64,000 nt of DNA from Archilochus colubris (lineage: Eukaryota > Chordata > Aves > Apodiformes > Trochilidae). A program made the translations under genes and the position numbers. The stretch lies in the NCBI GenBank assembly GCA_023079485.1, contig CM041115.1, positions 46,590,156-46,654,155 on the forward strand, given 5' to 3'. The notes beneath the pieces were generated by a model. The model worked only from the letters and a program-made list of their open reading frames with translations, made no database searches and had not been told where the DNA came from. This document shows positions 13,221 through 26,014 of this stretch, piece after piece (positions within the stretch are counted from its first letter, which is position 1; each line of letters opens with the position of its first letter).

Positions 13221-16200
13221 AATTCACCTCCATGCCTGTGGTCACACACGTGGCAGGACGGAGCTGCTCCACAAAGAGCAGCAGGATGCACCTTACACTC
13301 AGGGCAGATTATCCCCCAGGGATAACACACAGGGTGGGTGAAGGCAGCTGTGGGTAGGGACAGGACTGTCCCCACCAAGCCCATCTGTCACAGCTGGCAG
13401 CACAACCCAGAACTGCATCAGCATTCAATGGACAACTGAGGTCTGGGTTCAGATGTGAGCAGGACTTTTAGTGGAGTCAGACACTGAGCTGCATTTCTCC
13501 ACACAAGCTGAGAGAAGGGGATTAGAAACAGAGCACTTTGAATTTCTCATCTCACTGTGCCAGGACACCCTCAGCCTTGCACCTGGGAGCCTAACTCAGC
13601 CTTTCCTCAGCTACACTTCTAATACACAGACCTGCCCTGCATACTTGGCCATGTCCAACGCTGGCTGCTTCCTACCTATCCACATTTACCTTCATGTTTG
13701 CACATACCGCTTGCAGCTGGGGAAACTGCAAAATCCTGCTTTTTAACCATCTCAAAGAATTCACAAAAGAAGGAACTGAGGCTGCATCTGGTCTCATCAA
13801 CATGCTAAACATTATGTTTATCACACAGAGAGCAGCAGTAAGTCCAGAGTGATTAGTTACCTAAGGTACTCCAGTTCTCACAAACATAGTAAACAATTAA
13901 TATTATTTAACTTTACAGCTAACAAACCAAATTAAAATGCAGAAACAAATCCATTCTTTCAGTTCATTAGACAGGACATAAGCTCTCCTGTGAACAAGCC
14001 TGATAAATGGAATTTCCCTTCAGGGCATTAGTGATGAAAAATGGCAAGTGTAATATTTCTATCTAGCACTTTGCTGAAATTGTGTCAGCAAATTCCCAAA
14101 CCTTGCAGTTCCAAACTACTCTGAAGATTTTCTCTTTTAAGGCTCCTATTAGTACCTCCTTCCCTCCTAAAATATACTGGTGTTCTGATATTATGGGTTT
14201 GTCCCTGGAAATTCTCTAAAAAGCCATGAGTTATCACTCCTCCTCAGGAGCCCAAGTCTGGTTCATTAAAATAAAATTTTAATCTCTTGTGTAAATAGAT
14301 GTGCTGTGTGAGCATTATGCTGAAGTGCAGCAAATTCTTCAGCTGAACCAGAATGTTATGCTGTAAAGAGCAATATTTCTATTCATTTAACCCATCTGCC
14401 TAGTTACACCTCCAATCACCCTGACATCCAGTCACAGCATCAGGCTAAAAGACCACCAAAACACCTCTTGATTTGTCAGTCATCATTATCAGTACGTATG
14501 AGCTACCAGATCCTGTCTGCACTGCTCAGGCAAGTAACCTCTATAGCTCCCAGGTTGCTGCATCTGTAGGCTGAATGCATAGTACTCACTTCAAACTAGA
14601 GACAGCATGCAATGCTGAGTCCTTAAATCCTCCGTCCACTGGATTTTTTCATTTGTTATCACAGGGTTTACAGTGAAATTTCATTTGGAGTTTGCATAGG
14701 CAAAAGGCTAGAAAGAAATGTCTGTCAGTGGTCTATTAGCATCTACTAACGATCTAACTTTGTTTGAACATCAAGCCATTGATTCCTCTTAAATAAACTA
14801 AAATCCATCATCCCTGATTCTCCATTCATATAACTTGTTAGAGCTGCAGCTAGAGCTGCATTCCCTTGTAGTATCATGTTGATTCACATTGTTTTATTTG
14901 GACAGAGTATCAAGCTTGCTTCTGTTAGCACAGATGTGTAGAGGGGAACAGTTTTACCTTGCCTGAATACAATCAAGGATGGATTCTACCTACTTAAAAT
15001 TCAGCTGAGGCAAATTAATCCACCTGCTTGCCATTACTACCTAACACAGCACCTAAATTAGTTAGCTTGTTCCCCTCATGTTAACTGGGTTCATGCTGCT
15101 GGTTGTCCCCTTGCGCTTCTGGGTTAGGGACCTAAATACCCCTGCCCACCCTGACAGGTACTCACAGATACAGGGACAGACATACAAACTTGGCCAGTGT
15201 CCCAGGGACAGCTGAGGGCAGAGGTCCTGCCAGGGTGTGTGTTGAGGCCACAGTAATGCTGCTCCCGAAGGCTGTGGGTTCCACACTGTTGCTGCTGGGG
15301 AGCGATGGTGGAGGTGCTGCATCTGAGGAGGCAGATCTGACTCTGCTCATCCTGCAGGGCACAGCACTCCAAACTCCCTCCCCAGTGCCTTATAACTCAG
15401 ACACTTAGATTATGTGAGCTAATTTATACCATCTGTTTTTAAATGTATTACATGTATGTGCTTCTTAAATTTGCAAGTTAGGCTGCAGTCAGGAAGATGG
15501 TTTTCCTTGAATGCTGCTTCACTTAACAAATTCAATATCATATTTTTTCTGTGATTATGACAGTTTAGTCCCTCTAGGCTTATGTCAGACCAGGATGGGT
15601 GTTCAATTGCTCATATCTGAGGAGAAAATCAAAGCAGGGGGAAAAAAAAAAAAGTACAAGGAATGCCTGAGCTGAAGATACATTTCTGAGTTACTTTAAG
15701 ATCAAGATTTAGCTGAAAGCAGAGTTCATAGCTAAACAAAACAAACTGCAGTTCATAACTCTGAGCGCAAGGAAAATGAAAACCCAAGACACTATAATGT
15801 ATGGACCAGTCTTTCCCCACTTCCCAGGGTAGCGAAGGGGTAATGTATTTCTCCCTGAAGGTATGCAAGTCACCGTTCTGGAGTTTCACAGGATTCAGGA
15901 GAAGCTGTGGCTACTGGTGGCAGATAGAAGGAAGGAGACGGGCATGTGGCAAAGCAGTGGGAACATCTGAACTGCCACCACCTCAATAAACAGTGACAAA
16001 TGGCAAATGGTGCTCTACTTCTAAGAAGAAAGCTTAAATAAAATTGAGCATCTCACTCCAGCATGTGTTTGGCAAGTTTAGAGCTGCCCTGTGATGCTCT
16101 ACGACTACACTGTGTTCTGCTTGTGTGTGACTTTGTATGAACCTGGGTTTATCTCAGTGCAGAGACACAGAGGAAAACCCAGGACAAAAAATAATAGGTC

Positions 16201-16723
16201 TATAAGCCACCTCTTTGAAAATTTGAGAAAAAATCTAGGAAAAGTCTTCAAAGAGCAATCTCTGTTTTAACATCTCCCATTCTTTTAAAATTGAACTTTC
16301 TTCCCAAGGCCTAGAAAACCTACTACAGTCCCAGCAAATGTGAGGTAACTGATGAGTTGTGGCTTATGACAGGGATCACAACAGCTTCAGTCCACCTATA
16401 AACCTTCTCTGACGGGCTTATGACTAACATCACCTCCTGCTGTAAATTCCAGTCATAACTAATTTTAGATGAACCATGTTGTGCTTGGTATTTGCTGAGA
16501 TTCTTTGGTGAGGACAGATTTTGGAGCTTCTTCATCTTTCCTGTTCTTCAGCATTCAATCCATCAGTGTCCTTTGGCATCAAGCTGTCATTCCTGTGCTG
16601 TCTGCTACCTTCCCCATCTCTGCCCCTGCTGCACAAAGTCTAGGGAGCTTCTTGTCACCAGGTCTGGGCTTCCTTTCTACTTTTCAGTCAGGAAATGAAG
16701 CACTCTGAGAAGATTTCTTCTCT

Positions 16724-16828
16724 GGTTTTTTTTGGTTTTTTGTTTTGGTTTTTTTGTTTGTTTGGTTGGTTTGGTTTGGTTTGGGTTTTTTTTTTTTTTT
16801 GTTTTGTTTTTGGTTTGTTATTTTTTTC
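16724..16828. repeat. T-rich (GGTTT)n/(GTTTT)n low-complexity tract
   Basis: About 105 bases consisting only of T and G apart from one A near the end, with irregular TTTTGG, TTTGG and TTTTG units and one uninterrupted T run of more than 12. On the other strand this is an A/C-rich array related to the AAAAC repeats elsewhere in the window. Confidence 0.9.
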
Positions 16829-17349
16829 TAGTTCAAAGCTATTAAAGCTGCCATTTCTGGTGTTATGTTTGTGTTAGTGTTGATACACTTGGTTACACTG
16901 TCCCAAGGGAAAAAGTGCTGTGCTTAAACACTCTCTTCATCACTCTTCTGATTCATAGAGCAAGTGGTATGATCTTCTTCTGCTGCTCTGCCAGCCTGGC
17001 AATGTGTGTGCTGGCTTGCCTCAGGTGTCTTGCTTTCCCTGATTCCTCTGGTCCTGATATGGAGCCTCTTCTCCTTATAAACCTGTCCTTCACACTTAGC
17101 TCCTTCTACAGTTACCTAAAGTTTGGCATCCCACACTTCTCATAGCTAAATTGTGCCTTGCAGATTACTGAATGCCTTCACCTCACAGAGCCAAGTTTTG
17201 GGGTGATGAGCTGTATACATTCTCCCAAGTCTCCCCCCATTTGTGAATGAACAGCATTTTTGCTTCTCCATTTTGCTGCCTCAGACTATCTCGTGCCAGC
17301 TTGCTCTGGGAATCTCCTTCCTCACTGCCTGTCTGCCTTTCCACATGTC

Positions 17350-17445
17350 TTTCCACCTTCCCTCCCTCACTCACTGCTTTCCTTCCTCCTTCTCTCATTC
17401 TCTCTTTTCCTTCTTTCCTCCTTCTCTCATTCCTTCCATTTTTCC
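17350..17445. repeat. Polypyrimidine tract with internal duplication
   Basis: A C/T-rich stretch on the + strand in which a unit of about 22 bases (ttccttcctccttctctcat) occurs at 17379-17400 and, with small changes, at 17411-17432. The open frames read across it on both strands are compositional artefacts (runs of S/F/P/L on one strand and of R/E/G/K on the other). Confidence 0.85.
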
Positions 17446-17859
17446 AGCATAGTGCTAAGCTATTCTTACACAGCTCTCCCATTTTGAACCCCAGCTTCAG
17501 CAACCCCAATGTGCTCTGCAAAGAAGCCCAACTAATCCAGACAACCATCTCACCTCTCATGTCAGTCACTTGCACTTAACTTCACTAATGCCTCGCTCTT
17601 CTGACACCCTGAAGTCACCTCTGATCATGTTCATACTCCAGTGGATAACCTTTCTTTACTATCTTTTATTCTTCTAAAGCTACCTACAGAAGTGCACTGC
17701 AAGTCTGCTGATTGTTCTTTTTTAAGTTTTCTAGGTCCTTTATTTCTGCAGTTCCCGGTGACAGCGAAGAATTATACATCAAACTAATTGTGGCAGCTCT
17801 ATAGAACTCCCACAGAACTCCAGTTTTACAGGTAGTAGCTGTATTTTTTATATATTATG

Positions 17860-17879
17860 CCATGCTGATGTCAGCATGG
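17860..17879. repeat. Perfect inverted repeat, 9-bp arms with 2-bp centre
   Basis: CCATGCTGA and TCAGCATGG are exact reverse complements separated only by TG. The site sits alone in intergenic DNA, with no T run or terminal structure that would give it a role. Confidence 0.85.
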
Positions 17880-18795
17880 ACTGTTTTTCACTAGAAACAA
17901 GAGAGAGGTAAAATCACAGAGAAGAATAAAAAGTCCCAAGGATCTCTTCTGTATCCTCTGAACATTTTCCTGAACCTTGATGTTAACATTGTGTTTGAGC
18001 TCCCAGACTCCATTTTGGGAATGAGAAAGAGACTTCAGTGCTTCAAAAGCCAGAAGCTTGATCGTACACTGAAGTGAACTCCTGCAGTGCCATTGCAATA
18101 CTAATATCTCACCTGACACAAACAGTGAACAGGGGTATGCAGGGAACCAAGCCCAGACAAACAGGAGAGGAGCAGACTGTGATATCATTCAGCAGAAATC
18201 AGTTTTAGTACAATGAGGCACCATGTTGATTTTTGCATTCGCTGCCGAAGCAGTCCTTTGGGGATGCTGCCCACGGAGGAGGTGGTAGTGAAATACTGCA
18301 GCATAGTCCTCACAAAGGTTTCTGTTTCTAAACAGATATGCAGGAAAACAGGGATAAACATAAAATTTTTATGGCAAAAAGATGGAAAAACTCTCTCCTA
18401 GTAGTGACATTAAATTTTGTTTGACACCAAGTTGTGGATACACTGACCTAATTCATATCTATCCACTGTATCACTGATGTCATGTTTCTGCAGAATATTT
18501 GCTAAAGACTTTCTTCCAAGCAAACCTGGAAAAAATAATCTTGTGTACAGAGATCTTACCTCACACAGCAACTCCAGTTTGCCATGCAGCATCATACAAT
18601 TAACTTGTCATGTTAGTAAAATCAGCATTCATAGTTGTTAAACAGAGATTCATTACCTGTTTTTAAAACAGCAGGGTAGTGTAGATTCTAAAGGAAAGAA
18701 TTTTCAGGATAATTGACTAAACAGTATTTGACAAAGGTGGTGACTAAGTTAAACAAGCACATGGTACTTAGTCACAGTCAAAACCTTCTGCAGTC

Positions 18796-18885
18796 AGAGA
18801 ATTATAGAATGGTTTGGGTTGAAAAGGACCTTAATCATTTAGTTCCAAACCCCCTGCTATCAGCACGGACACCTGCATGCAGTCC
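18796..18885 (-). mobile_element. CR1 LINE 3'-end fragment
   Basis: Read on the + strand, this begins with an attatagaatggtttgggtt block and continues with the aaaaggaccttaa and tagttccaaaccccctgc blocks, the reverse complement of the conserved CR1 3' terminus. Similarity fades after about 18880. Only the last 80-90 bases of the element are present, as in a strongly 5'-truncated insertion. Confidence 0.85.
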
Positions 18886-21800
18886 TATCTGTTTGTTTAT
18901 CTTGACAGTGTTTGAGGACAGAAGGAAAGCACCTCTTTTTTTGCCAGAAGTCAAAACCAAAGGAAGGATTTCAAAGCTATATTCATTATTTCTTCAGAGG
19001 CAATATCAGAAAAAGATCTTTTCTCTGTCATGTTTACTTTTCAAAAGTGACAATTTCTGAGGACACTGAAGAGAAAGAAGTTTGGGGTATTGCATTGGAT
19101 AGAGCAGAGGAGAGCAGACCTGGGAGCTGAATTCTTCTCCTGTAGGAAAGTTTAGCCTGTAAATCAAGTCAGTAAAGTCCCCAGTGTGGGGATAGTAGGA
19201 AAATAAAATATGGCCTTTTAAAACCACTCTTGTCTGTATTCCTGAGATGCCTGACAAACTCACTGTGTTAAAGAGATTTATAAATGCCACATGACTGGAA
19301 TAAGGATAGCAATCCTGCTGACAGACTTTCACACATATGCATTAAGATGTCTGTGTACAAACATATACACACACAGAAAATCTGGCTAAAATCCAAGCTG
19401 CAAAAGCTTTCTCTGCCCCTGAACTGATATGTAATTTGGTATGCAACTTTGTAGAGAGAAAGCTTTATTATAAACCTGTGCTTCTCTTTGGAAAAATATC
19501 TACTGGAATTTAAAATCACAGTCAGATCAAAATTAAACATTTCAATAAGGAGTGATATATTTTCTTCCACTGAACGAACTTACCTAATTTCCTCTGAAAA
19601 GACCCAGGTATAGCCTGTTTATTTTTAATTGATATTTCTTGGTAAAGACATCAATAATTTTGCAGCTAGGTATTTCAATTTGTATGCTAAAAGCAGAACA
19701 CCATGAGTTTTACAGTGACAGAGCATGCTAAACTCTCAAAATGAAAGAGCTGAGCCCTCCGGTACACTGAGGATAGGAAAGTCTTTGTGAGGCATATTTA
19801 CAGCTGACTCAAAACAGAAGGGTTCTGGTGTCACTGATTTTAGAGGCAGAGCAGCTGCTCTGGAGCAGGTCACCAAACAGAACCAAGGGAGTACAATGCA
19901 GATACAATGCATGCATAGGAGGAAGCTAGAACCAGCTCTAGAAATAAATGTCTGAAAAGCTGAGGCTACGCAGCTGCAGTCCCAAAAGGTCAGAGAGAGG
20001 TGTGACGTATATGCCTGAAGCAAACCAGATTTCGCAACAGCATAGCCTTAGAAAATCCACTGTGGATTATGGTTTTACAAGTATGGGGCCAGAAAACTCA
20101 CTGCAAGGTGTGTGGCAACCCTTCTGCTCTCTTCTCAGGTATGGTATGAAGCTGGGTTTTCCTGTGAGTACACTGAGGTGGAGAAGGTACATCTGCTTCC
20201 CGATAGTCCTGGCAAACACTAGGGTATTTCTTTCATGTTTGGAATGTAGCATGAGACCTGAATGTGAGAGTAATTCAGATGACAGGTAGCAAGGAAAAGT
20301 AGAGCAGACAGGTGAGCTATGCTAATTAACTATCTCTTGGAGTGGTGGGATAGGAAAGCCTAAGGTCACACTCAAGGTGGCAAGAAGAAGGAACTACGGA
20401 AAAAAAGTTACTCCAGTGGACTTATCTGTCATGGAAGAACTTGAAGGACACATGCCTTGCATTGAGCCCTTTCCAAGTCTGTGTGGTCCTGCTGCATGCA
20501 ATGTGCATGACAGAGTTGTCCTTTTTCCTTTTGATAGTGAGTTTCAATAGAGTGTACATAAGGAATCAGCAGTTCTCAGTACAGTGTGGGACATAAATCA
20601 GGAGGAATGGCTACCCAGAGGCCACAGCACACTCATCTATAAGATTAGCCTGCAGCTGAGTCCAAGACCATTACAACACCAGAAGGAATCCAAGGTTGAA
20701 TGTACAGGTTTTTTGTTTGATTTTGTTTTTTTGGTTTTTTTCCTGGAAAGATCCTTATATATATATCATCATGAACAAAGTCAGGTTGAGATTTGTGACT
20801 TGAGTGTCTGGTTCTTGCTAGGGGTGGGGTGCAAAGAGGGAAAAGGGAGGAACTGAAAGAGTAGCAGGATGATACTCTTTCAGAGCAGGAGGCTCTTGGC
20901 AGCACTAGCAGGTGAGTGCTCAGGCCAGTGCAGGGTCCTGAAGTCTGAAAAGGGAATGTGTGCCATGGAATGGTGTGTGGACTGATGGGCTGCTGTTTCT
21001 CACCGTTCCTCAGGAGAGCAAAAATATAAATAAATATGTAGTTTAAGGCTTAATTCAGAGCTTTCAGGTCTGTACCTGGAATCATTCCTTGAATGTACCT
21101 AGTGCCTCGTAAGAGCTGGTACATATACAGGTGCCAATTTCACATGGTGTGGGTTTCAGAGCTCTGGATAGTTACTCTGGACTTTGGTTGTCCAGAACAC
21201 AGCTCCTGGTGTGCTCCTTGTAAATAATTCTGTCAGGATGGGCTTTTAGGTGACACATAATGACAGGGGTATTTCCCTGCAAAAAAACCATCTAGGGGTC
21301 AGCTACAGTAAACACTGTGGGTGTATCCATTTAAAAAGCTGAAATTGACAGGGAAGAGCAAACATGGAGCAGTGGAGGTGGAACACGATGCTGACAACGA
21401 CACAGTCAGTGATGGTAGCTCATGTAGCTTGTCCTGGGTCTCTGGGCTGAGGTATTCTGCTGCAGCCATCATGTACACCCCTTCAGCATCCATCAGTTGC
21501 TGTGCCTGACACAGCCTAACTGCTCAGCTACAAAGCAGCTGACTTAGCTCTGTCAGGCTGTGCAGTCTGTGCCTCAGCCTCTGGCCTATGTTTGGAGCTG
21601 GCTCTCACCCCGCATTCCCTTTCCTTTTAGGTACAGGCAACACTGATGAGTGGAGACAGGAGATTGCACAGGCACATGAGCTCCACAGAGGAGGCAGGGG
21701 ATTGCACAAGGCACATGAGCTCCACCACAAACATGTGAGCAGGAAGAGATGTGAGTGGCCCTAACATGTGAGCAGGAAGAGATGTGAGCTGCTGAGTGAC

Positions 21801-23094
21801 ACTGATTAGTTCACCCCTCAATCATCCTCTCCTCCCACTCAGTCCATCCATTCTAAGCACTCTCCGTGTGACTGCGAGAGCAGGGCTGGCAAATAGGAAA
21901 AAAAAAACAGAGAAAGCAAGAAGCAGGGAAAACAAATGCTCAGCAGCATGGCACTCTGAGGGGAGAGAAAGTCTGCCAGGGAGGTTGGGTGCAAAGATGC
22001 CTGAAATCACAGAGCATGAAGGATCTTCTTGCTCGCTGCTGCTTACATTCGAGTCTAACTGAGCTGGGTGGAGACAAAGGGTAGAGTGAAGTGTGCTTCA
22101 ACTCTAAGTACATCTGGTATTTTCACAAAGCTCTAGCTCAGTTGTTTGGGTTTTTTCCCACTATTTTTTTTTTTTTATTGTTTTTTTATTTGAACAATCA
22201 TTCATCATAAAGAACTACTATATGGTGAGGCAGACAGAACAGAATTTCATACTCCCAGTATGATACCCTCACAGTTCTAGAAGACACTGTCTGCAGCAAG
22301 TCATTCTACTTTCAGTGCTATCATGTCTTTTGAACACCCTAAGATGACAAACAGAACATTAATAATTATTACATTATTAATAATCATTGTTATCAGTATT
22401 TTCCACATTGTAAACATAGCTTGAGAGGTCACTGGAGGTTAATGAAAGAGCCTGACTGGACCCTTTAAAACAAACCCCCATGTAATTTTCCAGTGCAATT
22501 CCCTATGGAAAACTGGATGTGACTCCAAGATGTTAAAGCAGTTTAAGTCGCACTTTTTGGCACAATTACAGAGTGAAGTTCCAGGATCATTGTTGTATTA
22601 GGTCAGAATAGGTGATCTTACAGGCCCTTCCTGATCTTAAAAAACTACTAATCTGTGAACAGCTCCTCTTCTGAGTTATGAACTAATCCATTGAGGCCTT
22701 ATAGAGTTATATTGATTCTTTATGATAATTTTGATCACAAAGTTCTTTGTTTTTTGTTTTTTTTTTTAAACCAAGACAAAGCAAACATAGCCAGCTCTGC
22801 AGATGATTTGATCATTGGAAAAGCATTGCAGTTACACAGTACCGTATCTTGGGAACAGCCAGCACTCCTTAAGAGGATGACTTAAGAAGACTCAAACTCT
22901 CATGGCACTCTTGCATTTTAATTAAAGTTTTCTCTTATGAAAATACAGTTCTCAGGAAACTGGTTTTCAAAGCACTGTCTGGTTGGTGGGACAGCATTCT
23001 CCGCTATTGCTGACTGCCCAGATTTCACATTTCTTCTTCTACCAATAGACTCACAATCAGAGAATATCTCAATTTGGAAAATAATTTTGTAACT
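18886..23094. other. Gene-free intergenic sequence
   Basis: No coding similarity recognised. The stretch contains T-rich tracts (20709-20745, 22160-22195, 22747-22768), the 21.65-21.79 kb tandem duplications, and an A/T palindromic patch around 22357-22388 built from ATTAATAAT and ATTATTAATAAT units. Open frames up to 115 codons look like chance frames. Confidence 0.5.
21652..21788. repeat. Two adjacent short tandem duplications
   Basis: Two different units are each duplicated side by side. A unit of about 35 bases containing gattgcac and aggcacatgagctccac occurs at 21652-21686 and 21691-21725 with a few differences. Immediately after it, a 26-base unit starting aacatgtgagcaggaagaga is repeated exactly at 21729-21754 and 21763-21788. 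The exact second pair suggests a more recent event than the first. Confidence 0.88.
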
Positions 23095-24858
23095 AAGAGC
23101 TTTGTCCAGACAGTCCTTGAACTCTGACAGGCTTGGTGCTGTGACCACTTCCGTGGGCATCTTGTTCCAGTGACCAGCCCACCCTCTCAGTTGTCCAATG
23201 TGACCTTTTCTGATGCAGCCTCATTTCATTTCATTTCCTCATGACCTATTGTTGGTCACCAGAGAGAGGAAATCAGCACCTCCCCCTCCACTGCCCCTCT
23301 TGAGGAATGTGTGACCTTTTGGCATGAGGTCACCCTTCTCAGCCTCCTCCAAGTGGAGCAAACCAAATGACCTCAGTCACTCATCCTAGGTCTTGCCTCA
23401 AGGCCTTTCACCATCTTGGTAGCTCTCCTCTGGACACACTCTAGCAGGATGATGTTCTTCTCACATTTAGGCACTCAAAACTGCACACAGTACCTGAGCT
23501 GGGGATGTACCAGAGCAGTGTGGGGTAAGGCAACCTCCTCTCTTGGTCAGCTGGCTATGTTGTGTTTGATGCACTTCAGGGCATTGTTCATTTTGGCTGC
23601 CAGGGCCCACTGTTGACTCCTGTTCAATTTGCCATCAACTCAATCCCCAGATCTCTTTCCAGAGGTCTGCTTTCCAACCTATTGTCCTCAGGCTTGTAAT
23701 AACCAGAATTAACCCACCCCTGGTGGACAATCCTGCACTTGCTCATGTTAAATTTCATGTGGTTGGTAATTGCCCAGCTCTCTAATCTACACAGATCTTT
23801 CTAACACCTCTCTACTCTTGAGGGAGTCCACAGCTCCTCCAAGTTTAGTATCATTGGCAAACATACTTAACATACATTTGATTCCTGCACCCAGATCACT
23901 TTTTAAACTATTAAAGACCACTGGCCCAAAAAGCAAACTGGGAAACACCACTGGTGATTGACTGACAGGTGCCAGCCTGAAGTAATCGCATATACTAACT
24001 CTTTGAGCTTGATCCATCAGTCAATTTCTCACCGGACATATTAGGGACTTGTCTAGATGTGTGGTAGATAATTTGTCAAGAAGGATACTGTGAGAAGCCA
24101 TATGAGAACACTGATAAAATAAAAGAAAAACAAAACAAAACAAAACAAAAAACCAAGCCATATCTACTAGCTTCTCTTGTTCAAATAGATGAGTGGAAAT
24201 TTAGCTAGTTAAGCAGGACTTTCCCATCATGAACCTGTACTGGCTATGACATACAACTGGCTTGTCTTTCAGGGCTTTTTCAATAACTCCCCAGATACCT
24301 TATCCATAATTTTACCAGACACTGAAAGGAGAGTTACAGGCTTGTAGTTACAGGCTTGTAATTACCAGGGTTTTCCTTCAGATCTTTCTTGAAAACCAGG
24401 ACAACATTTTCCAGCTTCCAGTCAACTGGGAACATTCCAGACTCTGAAGACTATTGAAAAATAGAGGAGAAAGGTTCCCTGATAACATCAGCTAGTTCCT
24501 TCCATACCTGGGATGGGGCCCATCAAGGCCCATAGACATAGGTAGATCCAGCTGGAGCAGCAAGTCTTGAACAAGTTCAAGGTCATCTGTGAGCTTATCA
24601 TCCCCCCAGTTGTGATCTTCCACCACATGGCTCCAGGGATCGCAGGGCCCATCAATGGTGTTTAAGACAGAGGTGAAGGCAGCATTTGTGAGGTGACTGA
24701 CCTTATCAAGTAACAGACCAATGCTATTTCTGATCCTACTTTTTGTGGTTAATCTACTTTAAAAAGGCCTTTTTTGTTCTTTGCAATGCTGGTGAGCTTG
24801 AAGTCTGCTCTTAACCATACAAGAAGACCTTATGCAATTCTTAGTCACGTCACTTCTG
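23095..24858 (-). mobile_element. CR1 LINE, ORF2 fragment lacking the 3' end (old)
   Basis: On the - strand the sequence ends with an SLSEFKDCLDKALS-like block (about 23090-23135), the usual C-terminus of CR1 ORF2. Further upstream on that strand it contains CR1 RT blocks including FANDTKLGG (about 23860), where the catalytic FADD box is mutated to FAND. Frames are repeatedly broken. The fragment stops just past the ORF2 end without the usual CR1 3' terminus. An AAAAC array (about 24117-24153) interrupts the copy. Its upstream end meets a second, separate CR1 3' end at 24859. Confidence 0.85.
24117..24153. repeat. (AAAAC)n inside the CR1 copy
   Basis: Four to five AAAAC units with flanking A runs interrupt the degenerate CR1 sequence. 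It is a simple-repeat expansion or a tiny insertion after the LINE landed. Confidence 0.85.
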
Positions 24859-25080
24859 AATCACAGAATCACAGAAAGTTAGGGGTTGGAAAGGACCTCA
24901 AAAGATCACCAAGTCCACAGCAGGGTCACCCACAGGAGGTCACACAGGAACATGTTCAAGTGTGTTTTGAATGTCTCCAGAAAAGGAGACTCCACAACCT
25001 CCATGGGCAGCCTGTGCCAGTGCCCTGTCACCCTCACAGTGAAAAAACTTCTCCTTATATTTATGGGGAACTTCCAATGC
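24859..25080 (-). mobile_element. CR1 LINE 3'-end fragment abutting the older CR1
   Basis: The + strand begins aatcacagaatcacagaaag and continues with ggggttggaaaggacct and atcaccaagtcc, the reverse complement of a CR1 3' terminus. It runs on through the C-terminal ORF2 region (blocks corresponding to gactccacaacctcc and gtcaccctcacagtga) until about 25078. It lies directly at the 5' end of the preceding - strand CR1 piece, so either it inserted into that element or the two sit in tandem. It is better preserved than its neighbour and therefore probably younger. Confidence 0.9.
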
Positions 25081-25160
25081 TATAAGCTAATATGCCTTAA
25101 GATAATCAGTGCACTGAATGAAGTAACTAAGAAAAAGAAAAGGGGGGCAGGTGCAGTGAT

Positions 25161-25226
25161 AGAAAGCCTTTTAAGGTAATTTTTTTTTTTGAAGTGGTAG
25201 TAGAAGGCCTTTTAAGGTAATTTTTT
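25161..25226. repeat. 41-bp tandem duplication with poly(T)
   Basis: A unit of the form agaa(a/g)gccttttaaggtaat followed by a T run starts at 25161 and again at 25202. The copies differ at one base and in T-run length. T-rich sequence continues to about 25250. Confidence 0.85.
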
Positions 25227-25954
25227 AATTTTTGTTTTTATTTTTTTTATCAAGGGAGAGAGTGTAGAAGCTTTATTTCACCTATTTTTCCTATTAGAGC
25301 ATGTTTGAGCAGACTGTGTACCAAGTGCCATAGAGTGATACTCCCAAGAATATCTAGGTCACAGAGATTAGTCTGAGCAAAAGTGAAGCTAGAAATCTTG
25401 CTTTGCTTAGTAGTGGTGTCCAAGATTTTATTCCAAGTGGATGAGGTATCGGCATCTGGCAGTCATGAAGTTCACCCTGCAGAAGTTCCTGCTACTGCAG
25501 TAAGGAATGAGAAGGGATCTTCTGAGGAGTGAGAAATAAGTCTCACTGCATGCTGCTTAGAAGCTCAGACTTGAGATCAGGAAGCCTGACAAAAAGCAAA
25601 ATGAAAAGCTGCAGTGAAGACTGACAAGAGGAATATGGTTATAGTCTAGCCTGAATCTTGATTAAGAAAAATTCTAGAATTTTTTATAGCAATGAAATAG
25701 TATTTCAGACTATTAATTTTTTTTCTCACATCTGAATTAGTTTACCTAAGGGGAAAGAAATAGCCTTGAAATTGAACATTAATTGCATTGCTAGCAATGG
25801 CTTCACCATGGCATGGTTTAATGGTCAAAACAAACTGCAAAGCAGACTGCTATTCGTAGTAAGGTATGGACAACACTTGTTAATAGGGGCCTTGCCTTTT
25901 TTGGCTCAAGAAAGAAAACAGGCAGTGGAGAAAAAAGAATGCAGCAAAACATAT

Positions 25955-26014
25955 AGATGATCTTTCGAGGTCCCTTCCAACCCCTATAATTCTATGATTC
26001 TATGATTCTATGAT
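25955..26014 (+). mobile_element. CR1 LINE 3' terminus only
   Basis: A gatgatctttcgaggtccct block is followed by tccaacccctataattctatg and further gattctat repeats. This is the conserved last 60 bases of CR1 with three tandem terminal repeats, orientation +. Nothing of ORF2 remains, so it is a heavily 5'-truncated copy or the surviving end of one. Confidence 0.92.

Larger units (their letters stand above)
1288..18795. other. Gene-free A/T-rich upstream intergenic sequence
   Basis: I see no exon of a known protein, no RNA gene and no clearly dated transposon here apart from the simple repeats listed separately. All open frames are at most 130 codons and lack recognisable family motifs. A somewhat more G/C-rich patch at about 2200-2500 ends near an AATAAA (about 2484) but shows no codon pattern I can assign. 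Another patch at 15060-15400 is similar. In human and chicken the gene upstream of KCNV2 in the same orientation is VLDLR; I looked for its last cytoplasmic exon and did not find it, so this interval is probably VLDLR-KCNV2 spacer. Confidence 0.6.

Noticed and set aside
17183..17575. 130-codon - strand and 110-codon + strand frames
   Set aside because: Both run through the polypyrimidine tract; the R/E/G/K and S/F/P/L runs reflect base composition.
19006..19332. 108-codon - strand frame
   Set aside because: No family resemblance and no supporting signals; treated as chance.
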